Below are positions 1-4,862 of a stretch of 5,313 bases of DNA, one piece after another (within the stretch, counting starts at the first letter, position 1; each line of letters starts with the position of its first letter). Position numbers and translations under genes: made by a program. The notes under the pieces were generated by a model that saw nothing but the letters and a program-made list of their open reading frames with translations, was not told the DNA's origin and did not search any database. The stretch comes from Candidatus Bathyarchaeota archaeon (GTDB lineage Archaea; Thermoproteota; Bathyarchaeia; TCS64), in NCBI GenBank assembly GCA_937877765.1, contig CALGBN010000243.1, positions 1 through 5,313 of the forward strand, written 5' to 3'.

Positions 1-652
1 CGTGTTTACTGATGATCCGAGGCTCGTTAATGGTGCAGTATAGGTCTACGATGTCTCCATATTTGTACGCGATGTAGGCGCTGAACTTGGTGAATTCTAT
101 TACGGTTTGGTTGTCCAGCCATCCTCGTTTATTGGCGTATTTCATGTCTGTTTTGCATTTGATGGGGTCGTGAAGCCAGAGGGGTATAGGCCAGTGGAAA
201 AGCGTCAACATCAACGTGATTTCTTGTTTCTTTGCTTCTGTGAATATCTGTCTGTATCGTTTTACCGCGTTTTGGTTTGCTCGTTTATCCATCTCCAGCA
301 AGGTTTGTTCAGTTATCTCAACATTAGAGACAAGCCCCTCATCATCCAGCGTAACAGGTACTTTAATATCGTCTATAGGCTCTGGGAAGAATCTATCCCA
401 GTCAACACTGACCCGGATTGAGTTGTTTCCCAGCTGTTCTTTTAGGAGCTTAAAGTCCTCTTTGTATAAATCCCAGAAACCGGGGCCATCAAGGGGAGTA
501 TGCCCGCTGACGATTCCCTCTTTTATGTTCTCTTTATCGTTGACCCATGCCCACCAATCTGTTTTGTCGCTGGGTTCTCCGCGCCCCATCTCTACTTGGA
601 ATGATGATACTGCGGTTCCCCAGAGAAAGCCTTTTGGAAACTCTTTACCCAT
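1..652 (-). CDS. GH1 family beta-glycosidase, LacS-like (partial, N-terminal part)
   Basis: This is the N-terminal 217 residues of a glycoside hydrolase family 1 enzyme, a retaining beta-glycosidase expected to cleave beta-linked gluco-, galacto- or related sugars from oligosaccharides. Reading the minus strand from the ATG at 652 gives FPKGFLWG at residues 5-12, then SSFQVEMG, whose Gln19 matches the sugar-binding Gln of the family. SIRVSVDWDRFFPEP follows at 78-92, FHWPIPLWLHDP at 152-163, and TINEP at 207-211, where Glu210 is the expected acid/base catalyst. Spacing and wording closely follow Sulfolobus LacS, including the TDWWAWVND and GWLDNQTVIEF segments. The family is usually about 450-490 residues, so more than half, including the nucleophile Glu motif (ENG), lies beyond the left edge. 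No signal peptide is visible, so it is probably cytoplasmic. An in-frame GTG at 661 is an alternative start, but the ATG aligns better with LacS. Family assignment is very secure; substrate is not known. Confidence 0.95.
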   Translation of the reverse strand, partial: MGKEFPKGFLWGTAVSSFQVEMGRGEPSDKTDWWAWVNDKENIKEGIVSGHTPLDGPGFWDLYKEDFKLLKEQLGNNSIRVSVDWDRFFPEPIDDIKVPVTLDDEGLVSNVEITEQTLLEMDKRANQNAVKRYRQIFTEAKKQEITLMLTLFHWPIPLWLHDPIKCKTDMKYANKRGWLDNQTVIEFTKFSAYIAYKYGDIVDLYCTINEPRIISKH

Positions 653-657
653 AAGAA

Positions 658-672
658 ACACTCAATCAGTGT
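658..672. repeat. short inverted repeat upstream of the GH1 start
   Basis: ACACT at 658-662 and AGTGT at 668-672 form a perfect 5-bp inverted repeat around a 5-nt centre, immediately ahead of the GH1 start codon. It could be a repressor half-site pair or a small leader hairpin. A stem this short arises often by chance, so this is a weak call. Confidence 0.2.
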
Positions 673-673
673 A

Positions 674-683
674 GTATTTTTAG
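674..683 (-). promoter_or_regulatory. candidate TATA box of the GH1 gene
   Basis: On the minus strand this reads CTAAAAATAC, centred about 26 nt ahead of the GH1 ATG. That is the spacing expected of an archaeal TATA box driving a leaderless transcript, and no SD sequence precedes the ATG. A stronger-looking TTTATATA at 719-726 on the same strand is a competing candidate that would leave a leader of roughly 40 nt. Placement is inferred from spacing only. Confidence 0.35.
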
Positions 684-718
684 GAGTATAACAGATGTTC
701 CAATACAACTACCTTACC

Positions 719-731
719 TATATAAAAAATA
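719..731. promoter_or_regulatory. TATA-like element in the GH1 / carbamate kinase divergent region
   Basis: The plus strand reads TATATAAAAAATA. The reverse complement of its first eight bases is TTTATATA, the classical archaeal box A. It could serve GH1 on the minus strand, with a leader of about 40 nt, or carbamate kinase on the plus strand, with a leader of about 60-70 nt. For carbamate kinase, ATAAATTA near 756-763 is an alternative closer to the gene. Direction cannot be settled from sequence. Confidence 0.4.
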
Positions 732-733
732 CT

Positions 734-748
734 GGATAATTGTTCCAA
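734..748 (+). repeat. direct repeat copy 1 (GGATAATTGTTCCAA)
   Basis: The first 11 bases, GGATAATTGTT, recur exactly at 764-774, and the full 15-bp unit matches copy 2 at 13 of 15 positions. Start-to-start distance is exactly 30 bp, near three helical turns, so both copies would face the same side of the helix. The tail TGTTCCAA also recurs at 696-703. The position between two divergent genes suggests a transcription-factor site; the binding protein is unknown. Confidence 0.45.
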
Positions 749-763
749 ATAAGGCATAAATTA

Positions 764-778
764 GGATAATTGTTTTAA
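764..778 (+). repeat. direct repeat copy 2 (GGATAATTGTTTTAA)
   Basis: This is the partner of the copy at 734-748, with the same GGATAATTGTT core and a diverged tail (TTAA in place of CCAA). It lies 41-55 nt ahead of the preferred carbamate kinase start, inside or next to the likely carbamate kinase promoter. Bound protein there could block or assist that promoter. The role is inferred from position only. Confidence 0.45.
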
Positions 779-807
779 GAAGCCTCACCTAGAGTCTATT
801 CCTCTTC

Positions 808-813
808 AGGTGA
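808..813 (+). promoter_or_regulatory. Shine-Dalgarno sequence of carbamate kinase (decides the start)
   Basis: AGGTGA is a strong match to the archaeal anti-SD (16S rRNA end ...ATCACCTCC). It sits 5 nt ahead of the TTG at 819. The only longer start, GTG at 810, lies inside this sequence. The motif therefore argues that 810 is part of the ribosome binding site and not the initiation codon. Confidence 0.6.
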
Positions 814-818
814 AACAG

Positions 819-1763
819 TTGAGCAAAAGGGTAATGATCGCACTCGGCGGAAACGCCATCAAACAGCCCCACGAAAAGGGGACATACGAGGAACAAATGG
901 CTAACGTTGAGACCGCAAGCACACAGATCGCCAAGATAGCGCGAAACGGATACGAGATCGCCATCACCCACGGCAACGGACCACAAGTAGGAAACCTAGC
1001 TATACAGCAGGAGCAAGGCGCACACATGGTCCCAGCCCAGCCATTATTCATACTAGGCTCCATGACACAGGGCCAAATCGGGTTCATGATGCAACAGTCC
1101 CTCCAAAACGAGTTAATCAAGGATGGAAAAGATGTTGCCACAGTGGTAACACAGGTAATAGTCAGCACTGATGACCCAGACTTCCAAGATCCCACCAAGC
1201 CAGTAGGACCATACTATGACGAAGAAACAGCAAAACGGTTAGGAGCCGAGAATAACTGGATTGTCAAACAGGTCAAACCCACAGGTGAAAAGAATTGGAG
1301 AAGAGTAGTACCAAGCCCCAAGCCTCTAGGTATCGCTGAGGCAAAGGCAATCAAGCGACTCGTAGAGTCTGGCACAGTAGTAATCGCCTCTGGCGGTGGA
1401 GGAATCCCTGTCTACAAGAATGGTGGAAAACGTCATGGTGTAGACGCTGTAATAGACAAGGACCGTGCAGGAGCAAAACTCGCTGAGGAGCTTGGAGCGA
1501 ACATTTTCCTGATTCTCACAGATGTTGAATACGCGTTGCTCAATTTTGGCACAGATAACGAGGACCCAGTAAAAAAAGTCACAGTAGACCAAGCCAAACA
1601 GTACCTCAGTGAAGGCCACTTTAAGGCAGGCAGTATGGGTCCAAAGATGGAGGCTGCTCTCGGTTTTGTTGAGCGAGGCGGAGATCACGCCATAATCACA
1701 AGCCTAGATAAGGCTGCAGATGCCCTTGCAGGTAAAACAGGCACTCATATTGTGCCCAATTAA
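819..1763 (+). CDS. arcC: carbamate kinase
   Basis: Carbamate kinase catalyses the reversible reaction ATP + carbamate = ADP + carbamoyl phosphate in the cytoplasm. It either makes ATP when carbamoyl phosphate is broken down or supplies carbamoyl phosphate, as proposed for some archaea. The protein shows the amino-acid-kinase signatures in order: ALGGNAI just after the start, THGNGPQVGN near residue 50, a SGGGGIPV loop near 190, DKDRAGAKLAEELGA near 213, LTDVEYALLNFG near 234, and GSMGPKMEAA near 271. Length (314 residues from TTG819) is normal for the family. I prefer TTG819, giving MSKRVMIALGGNA, because homologues start just before this strand and a good SD lies 5 nt upstream; GTG810 would add three residues. 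No arginine deiminase or ornithine carbamoyltransferase gene is adjacent, so the pathway direction is open. The FUN14 gene follows after 38 nt but seems to have its own promoter. Confidence 0.96.
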   Translation: MSKRVMIALGGNAIKQPHEKGTYEEQMANVETASTQIAKIARNGYEIAITHGNGPQVGNLAIQQEQGAHMVPAQPLFILGSMTQGQIGFMMQQSLQNELIKDGKDVATVVTQVIVSTDDPDFQDPTKPVGPYYDEETAKRLGAENNWIVKQVKPTGEKNWRRVVPSPKPLGIAEAKAIKRLVESGTVVIASGGGGIPVYKNGGKRHGVDAVIDKDRAGAKLAEELGANIFLILTDVEYALLNFGTDNEDPVKKVTVDQAKQYLSEGHFKAGSMGPKMEAALGFVERGGDHAIITSLDKAADALAGKTGTHIVPN

Positions 1764-1771
1764 TCATTTCT

Positions 1772-1779
1772 TTTATATT
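1772..1779 (+). promoter_or_regulatory. TATA box of the FUN14-family gene (leaderless promoter)
   Basis: TTTATATT lies in the 38-nt gap after carbamate kinase, centred about 26 nt before the ATG at 1802. No SD sequence is present (the ATG is preceded by CATCCTCT). Together these suggest a separate, leaderless transcript. The surrounding T-rich stretch from 1767 could also help terminate the carbamate kinase transcript. Confidence 0.5.
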
Positions 1780-1801
1780 CCATAACCACAAATCATCCTC
1801 T

Positions 1802-2122
1802 ATGAGTGAACAAGCAACAAGCTATCTAACTCCTCTTATTACTCAGCTTGGGGTAGGTGGCATCATCGGACTCTGTATCGGATACGCGTTGAAGAAAGTA
1901 GCTAAAATTGTCGCTGCGATCATTGGCCTCTTTACACTCGGATTACTATATCTACAAACAAAGGGACTAATTACAGTTGACTGGCTTGGAGTAGAAGCGT
2001 GGGGGAACACAGCTCTAGGTCAGCTGGCACAGATGGAAGGTGACCTTGGAGTAGTCTTAGCGAACCTACCATTTGCAGGTGGAGCTATAGTCGGTCTGGG
2101 CATCGGCCTCAAAATGGGCTAA
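1802..2122 (+). CDS. FUN14-family small membrane protein
   Basis: A 106-residue integral membrane protein of the FUN14 family, the family of eukaryotic FUNDC1, an outer-mitochondrial-membrane mitophagy receptor. The role in prokaryotes is not established. The family core is clear: a glycine-rich first segment (GVGGIIGLCIGYALKKVAK, residues 17-35) with the typical GYALKK, a second hydrophobic segment at about 36-52, then KGLITVDW at 54-61. A third hydrophobic glycine-rich segment, about 83-104, contains GGAIVGLGIGLKMG at the very C-terminus. The N-terminus is short and lacks the LC3-interacting extension of eukaryotic members. The start ATG follows a TATA-like box at leaderless spacing. The 3' end overlaps the convergent methyltransferase gene by 14 nt. 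A functional link to carbamate kinase is possible but unsupported. Family call is firm, function unknown. Confidence 0.85.
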   Translation: MSEQATSYLTPLITQLGVGGIIGLCIGYALKKVAKIVAAIIGLFTLGLLYLQTKGLITVDWLGVEAWGNTALGQLAQMEGDLGVVLANLPFAGGAIVGLGIGLKMG

Positions 2123-2648
2123 GCCTAACACAATATAGTTTTTCAAAAAACAATCCTATTTCTTCAAGTAACTCAAACCTGTAACCATTGAAATCGGTCT
2201 CAGTTAAACCAGAGAGACTGGAATAAATCATCAAAACGGAGCCCCCGGAGCCTAGAAAACAATGAGCTTCAGCGAGAAAACGCTTGATAACCTCTCCCCC
2301 CGTCTCACCGCCAGCCCAAGAAGCCTCATCAGCATCCCCCTCTGAAGGCAGATATGGAGTATTGAATAGAATCCAGTCATACACACCATTAACGTTTTCA
2401 AATAAGTCGCTTAGCAAGAAGTCGATCTTATCCTGTACCTTGTTAATGTAGGCTCGTTTCTCTGCAGCTACTAGTGCAACTGGGGTGATGTCTACTGCTA
2501 AGACGTGGGTTACTTCTTTTTTCTGGGCGGCTGTTACTGCTTGTATCCCTGATCCGGTTCCCATGTCAAGCACGTTACCTGTTACTAGCTTCTCAACCCA
2601 GCGTTGAAGGAGATACGAGTCCTCACCCGGTTTATAGACCTCTTCCAT
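2109..2648 (-). CDS. HemK2/Mtq2-like class I SAM methyltransferase
   Basis: A 179-residue Rossmann-fold methyltransferase resembling archaeal and eukaryotic HemK2/Mtq2 (N6AMT1), which with Trm112 methylates the glutamine of the GGQ motif in the translation release factor. Visible features are the family opening VYKPGEDSYLL (residues 4-14), SAM motif I as LDMGTGSG (27-34), the acidic end of the second strand AVD (51-53), SDLF (80-83), and the catalytic-loop region FNTPYLP (95-101). WAGGETGGEVIKRFL (111-125) is also characteristic. The usual NPPY is NTPY here; Asn96 and the aromatic Tyr99 are kept. I chose ATG2648 because family members begin just before VYxPxEDS; the frame stays open to an ATG at 2702, but those 18 extra residues look unlike the family. 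No SD is seen before 2648. It is divergent from the gene at 2732 and overlaps the FUN14-family gene tail to tail. The release-factor substrate is inferred from family. Confidence 0.85.
   Translation of the reverse strand: MEEVYKPGEDSYLLQRWVEKLVTGNVLDMGTGSGIQAVTAAQKKEVTHVLAVDITPVALVAAEKRAYINKVQDKIDFLLSDLFENVNGVYDWILFNTPYLPSEGDADEASWAGGETGGEVIKRFLAEAHCFLGSGGSVLMIYSSLSGLTETDFNGYRFELLEEIGLFFEKLYCVRLSPF
2138..2143 (+). terminator. possible T-tract terminator after the FUN14-family gene
   Basis: GTTTTT occurs 15 nt past the FUN14-family stop and is followed by C then AAAAAAC, giving a small inverted repeat. Archaeal polymerase can stop at short T tracts. The tract lies inside the 3' coding end of the opposing methyltransferase gene, so it is also constrained by that frame. 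Weak call. Confidence 0.25.
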
Positions 2649-2700
2649 CAAACAAATGAAATCATGTGAACCAATAAGGATACCTCCACCTATCCAAAGC

Positions 2701-2706
2701 ATTTAA
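2701..2706 (+). promoter_or_regulatory. candidate TATA box of the short PqqB-like gene
   Basis: ATTTAA is centred about 28 nt before the ATG at 2732, and no SD sequence precedes that ATG (CCAGAAAAGTT). The arrangement fits a leaderless archaeal promoter and suggests the shortened gene is still transcribed. The match to the TATA consensus is moderate. Confidence 0.35.
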
Positions 2707-2731
2707 CCACCAGATACACACCAGAAAAGTT

Positions 2732-3106
2732 ATGGAGATCACTGTCCTCGGAACTGCATCAATCGGCGGTTCACTTGTATTAGCGCGGAGACGAGGATTA
2801 TTGAAAAACCCATTAAACCGTGGAGAACCCGTTGAAGAAGCTGTTGATGTTTTCCTTGTAGATGCAACTTTTTGGTGGGATAACGAGCTTGAACGCATCA
2901 GTGGGATACATGTCACAAGCTACCAGTTGGGACACGTGCCACAAGAGGAAGCTGTGGAGATTCTAAAAGACGCTGACATTGGACGGGTTATCTATACTCA
3001 CTTTAACCACACAAACCCTGCCGTTGACCCAACTAGTGTACAGCGAAAAATTGTGGAAAATATGGGTCAAGAAATCGCCCATGATGGAATGAAGATAAGC
3101 CTCTAG
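2732..3106 (+). CDS. internally shortened PqqB-like metallo-beta-lactamase-fold protein
   Basis: This 124-residue protein appears to be both ends of a PqqB-like metallo-beta-lactamase (MBL) without its middle. Residues 1-14 (MEITVLGTASIGGS) match the typical first strand and glycine turn. Residues 38-124 match the PqqB C-terminal third: VDVFLVDATFWWDNELE, then GHVP at 67-70, YTHFNHTNP at 88-96, and a closing HDGMKISL. Full-length PqqB proteins are about 300 residues, so roughly 170 are missing, including the HxHxDH metal-binding motif. Asp44, His68, His90 and His93, which correspond to later metal-site positions, remain. The reading frame is intact across the join, and a plausible promoter precedes it, so it may be a stable mini-protein, a recent in-frame deletion or an assembly collapse. 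Hydrolase activity is unlikely without the missing histidines. No other PQQ genes are nearby. The stop TAG shares the CTAG palindrome with the proS stop. Confidence 0.65.
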   Translation: MEITVLGTASIGGSLVLARRRGLLKNPLNRGEPVEEAVDVFLVDATFWWDNELERISGIHVTSYQLGHVPQEEAVEILKDADIGRVIYTHFNHTNPAVDPTSVQRKIVENMGQEIAHDGMKISL

Positions 3107-4557
3107 TAGGTTCGGCTTACATAAGCCACATACTTGGCTTCTTCCTTACACATGATACAGTTGCCGGTTGGTTTTTCCTCTACATCCCATCTGGTGCCTC
3201 TGATCTCGCCGCTAACCATGTCCTTGAGGTTGAAGGCGCAATCTGGGTCTCCACACCAGTTTATTCTGACGATCATACGGCTATCCATGTAGGTCTTCAA
3301 CTGATCCAGATCATATGCGTCGGCAATGAGGTTATCCAGTGTCTTCTTGTCTTTTGCTCTGAGGTTTTCAAAGATAGACTCAAAGAGACCTTGGATGGTA
3401 GGTATCAACTCTGACTCATCTATCTGAGTCTTCTCAAAGGTATCTCGTCGGACCAGTGTAACCTTGTTGTTCTGGGCTTCCCTTGGACCAACCTCGATCC
3501 TAATAGGAGTACCGTACATTTCCCATGTGAAGTACTTGTCACCGGGGTTGAACCTGTTATCATCATCAAGTTTGACCCGTATGCCTGCTGCTTTGATCTC
3601 GTCAAATAGCTTTTTCGAGTAATTCAGTGCAATCTCCTCCTTGCCCTTGAAGAAGATGGGTATGATAACCACCTGAATTGGGGCAACTATCGGAGGTAAC
3701 ACCAATCCGTGATCATCCCCATGATGCGCAATAGTAGCAGCAAGCGTACGCCCAAAACCCATACCATAACAGGTATTAGTTGCAGTTGCTTGCTCGCCAT
3801 CAGCATCCTCATAGGTCAAGTCAAACGCCTTAGCAAAGTTATGCCCAAGCTGGTGAACTGTACCAATCTGGTTTACCTTACCATCAGGGTTCCAAGTATC
3901 AAACGCGACGCTATAGTCTGCTCCTGCGAACTTATCGAACTCAGGGCGCTTCATCATTATGTATGACAGCCCTAAGCGGTCGTAGACGCTTCTGTAAGCC
4001 TCAATGGCTGCCCTTACCTCTGCCTCTGCGTCATCATAGTCAACGTGGGCTGTGTGTCCCTCGTTCCACAGGAACTCTCTGCCCCTGTAGAGGGGTCTGG
4101 TTGCCTTGGTCTCGTACCTGTAGACGTTGCATGTCTGATGCATCCTTAGAGGGAGGTCTTGGTGGCTACGCATCCATAGTTTGAACATTGGATAGATGGC
4201 TGTCTCGCTTGTTGGACGCAGTATTAGTCTGCGTTCTAGTTCGTTATTGCCTGCGTGGGTAATCCAGAAGACCTCTCCACTGAAGCCCTCTATGTGGTCC
4301 TCTTCTTTCTGGAAGGAATCTTCGGGTATGACGACCGGGAACTGCATCGGCTCATTGCCGTTCTCCTCCAGTTTCTCTTCAAGCATCCCTATGATGCGTT
4401 TTGCTATACTCATACCCCATCCTGTGTAGACGCTGAAGCCTTTTACGGGGTATCTGTCATCAACTATTTTCGCCTCAAGCAGTACGTTATCGTACCACTC
4501 GCTAAAGTTGTCTTTGGCGATTAGTTCTTTTTTCGTAGAGGACTTGTTCCCAGTCAT
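3103..4557 (-). CDS. proS: prolyl-tRNA synthetase, archaeal/eukaryotic type
   Basis: ProS charges tRNA-Pro with proline using ATP in the cytoplasm. The 484-residue protein is a class II synthetase of the archaeal/eukaryotic type, without the bacterial editing insertion between motifs 2 and 3. Visible parts: FSEWYDNVLLEAKI near the N-terminus, motif 1 around GFSVYTGWGMSIAKRI (40-55), RPTSET (114-119), motif 2 around YRYETKATRPLYRGREF (146-162) with NEGHTAH (165-171), and VHQLGHNFAKAF (234-245). Motif 3 is around CYGMGFGRTLAA (263-274), followed by HHGDDHGLVLPP. The anticodon-binding domain is at about 293-400. A C-terminal domain carries Cys435, Cys440, Cys467 and Cys470, probable zinc ligands, and the protein ends in Tyr484, typical of this type. 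I chose ATG4557 because it has a nearby SD and matches family starts; the frame stays open for 53 more codons upstream, but that stretch covers the promoter. It is divergent from the AbrB-type gene. Confidence 0.97.
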   Translation of the reverse strand: MTGNKSSTKKELIAKDNFSEWYDNVLLEAKIVDDRYPVKGFSVYTGWGMSIAKRIIGMLEEKLEENGNEPMQFPVVIPEDSFQKEEDHIEGFSGEVFWITHAGNNELERRLILRPTSETAIYPMFKLWMRSHQDLPLRMHQTCNVYRYETKATRPLYRGREFLWNEGHTAHVDYDDAEAEVRAAIEAYRSVYDRLGLSYIMMKRPEFDKFAGADYSVAFDTWNPDGKVNQIGTVHQLGHNFAKAFDLTYEDADGEQATATNTCYGMGFGRTLAATIAHHGDDHGLVLPPIVAPIQVVIIPIFFKGKEEIALNYSKKLFDEIKAAGIRVKLDDDNRFNPGDKYFTWEMYGTPIRIEVGPREAQNNKVTLVRRDTFEKTQIDESELIPTIQGLFESIFENLRAKDKKTLDNLIADAYDLDQLKTYMDSRMIVRINWCGDPDCAFNLKDMVSGEIRGTRWDVEEKPTGNCIMCKEEAKYVAYVSRTY

Positions 4558-4564
4558 TTTCTTT

Positions 4565-4570
4565 TCCTCT
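4565..4570 (-). promoter_or_regulatory. ribosome binding site of proS
   Basis: AGAGGA on the minus strand ends 7 nt before the ATG at 4557, a normal SD spacing. Its presence, together with the TATA-like box upstream, supports ATG4557 over the longer upstream frame. Confidence 0.45.
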
Positions 4571-4592
4571 TGCCACTGTGAATGTAGGCGGG

Positions 4593-4601
4593 TTTTAAAA
4601 A
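4593..4601 (-). promoter_or_regulatory. candidate TATA box of proS
   Basis: The minus strand reads TTTTTAAAA, centred about 40 nt ahead of the proS ATG. Transcription starting about 25 nt downstream would begin near 4571-4572, just ahead of the AGAGGA ribosome site, giving a short leader. Inferred from composition and spacing. Confidence 0.45.
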
Positions 4602-4638
4602 GGTAAGGATAAACTAGCGTGAAATAGTATCCGCAAAG

Positions 4639-4646
4639 ACTATAGG
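4639..4646 (+). promoter_or_regulatory. candidate TATA box of the AbrB-type gene
   Basis: ACTATAGG is centred about 26 nt before the ATG at 4669, with purine-rich GCAAAG just upstream in the position of a TFB-recognition element. No SD precedes the ATG (AGTATATTCC), consistent with a leaderless transcript. The TATA match itself is weak. Confidence 0.3.
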
Positions 4647-4655
4647 GAGAGTCCC
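4645..4655. repeat. inverted repeat GGGAGAGTCCC in the AbrB-type promoter
   Basis: GGGA and TCCC flank a 3-nt centre, partly overlapping the candidate TATA box and lying between it and the AbrB-type ATG. This is where a repressor would act, and AbrB-family proteins often control their own genes. Autoregulation is an inference; a 4-bp stem is weak evidence. Confidence 0.2.
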
Positions 4656-4668
4656 CACAGTATATTCC

Positions 4669-4854
4669 ATGCCTAAGGTAGACACAGACGAGATAATAGC
4701 CATGGAAGACACTCACATCACAGTCCGCGGCTACAGAAGAAGAACAACAATCCCATCAGGAATATTCAGGTTCCTAGAACTGAAAGATGGTGATGTGATC
4801 CGCTGGATTGCAACCAAAGATGGAACAGTGTTTGTGTCTAAACTAGAAAAATAA
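4669..4854 (+). CDS. AbrB/SpoVT-family DNA-binding protein
   Basis: A 61-residue protein with one swapped-hairpin AbrB domain, a fold that dimerises to bind DNA. The core is at about residues 17-60: ITVRGYRRRTTIP (17-29), where the RRRTTIP stretch is the usual basic strand and turn, then FRFLELKDGDVIRW (33-46), the LxLxDGDxI signature, and DGTVFVSKL (51-59) as the closing strand. Length is normal for a stand-alone AbrB protein. ATG4669 is preferred over the in-frame ATG at 4702 because a TATA-like box sits at leaderless spacing from it; the later start would also retain the domain. It is divergent from proS across about 110 nt and convergent with the MBL-fold gene 8 nt away. Such proteins may be transcription regulators or antitoxins; no MazF- or VapC-like toxin gene adjoins it, so regulator is likelier. 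Targets unknown. Confidence 0.85.
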   Translation: MPKVDTDEIIAMEDTHITVRGYRRRTTIPSGIFRFLELKDGDVIRWIATKDGTVFVSKLEK

Positions 4855-4862
4855 GAAGAAAA
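4846..4862 (-). terminator. T-rich terminator after the MBL-fold gene
   Basis: Immediately past the MBL-fold stop codon the minus strand reads TTTTCTTCTTATTTTT, a pyrimidine-rich tract of the kind archaeal RNA polymerase uses to terminate. It overlaps the last codons of the convergent AbrB-type gene. No stem-loop is needed or seen. Confidence 0.4.

Noticed and set aside
107..674. Plus-strand open frames (107-421 and 216-674)
   Set aside because: They lie antisense to the clearly conserved GH1 coding sequence and show no recognisable protein features.
653..809. Possible tRNA or small RNA gene in the divergent gap
   Set aside because: The stretch is AT-rich with no T-loop motif, no cloverleaf and only a 5-bp hairpin; promoter elements explain it better.
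789..1198. Minus-strand open frames opposite carbamate kinase
   Set aside because: Cys-rich, unlike any known protein, and fully covered by conserved carbamate kinase motifs on the other strand.
1326..1688. Minus-strand 120-residue open frame inside carbamate kinase
   Set aside because: Shadow of the conserved plus-strand gene; no domain, no start signal.
819..2122. Arginine deiminase operon
   Set aside because: Only carbamate kinase is present; no arginine deiminase, ornithine carbamoyltransferase or antiporter gene adjoins it, and the FUN14-family protein is not an amino-acid transporter.
2649..2702. Longer methyltransferase start at 2702
   Set aside because: The 18 added residues do not resemble the family, whose members begin just before VYxPxEDS, and they would run into the promoter of the divergent gene.
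3420..4524. Open frames on both strands inside proS (3420-3605, 3709-3966, 3963-4184, 4196-4429, 4255-4524)
   Set aside because: All overlap continuous, strongly conserved ProS sequence and have no features of their own.
4558..4716. 53-residue N-terminal extension of ProS
   Set aside because: It covers the TATA box and ribosome site and the start of the divergent AbrB-type gene, and has no similarity to ProS N-termini.
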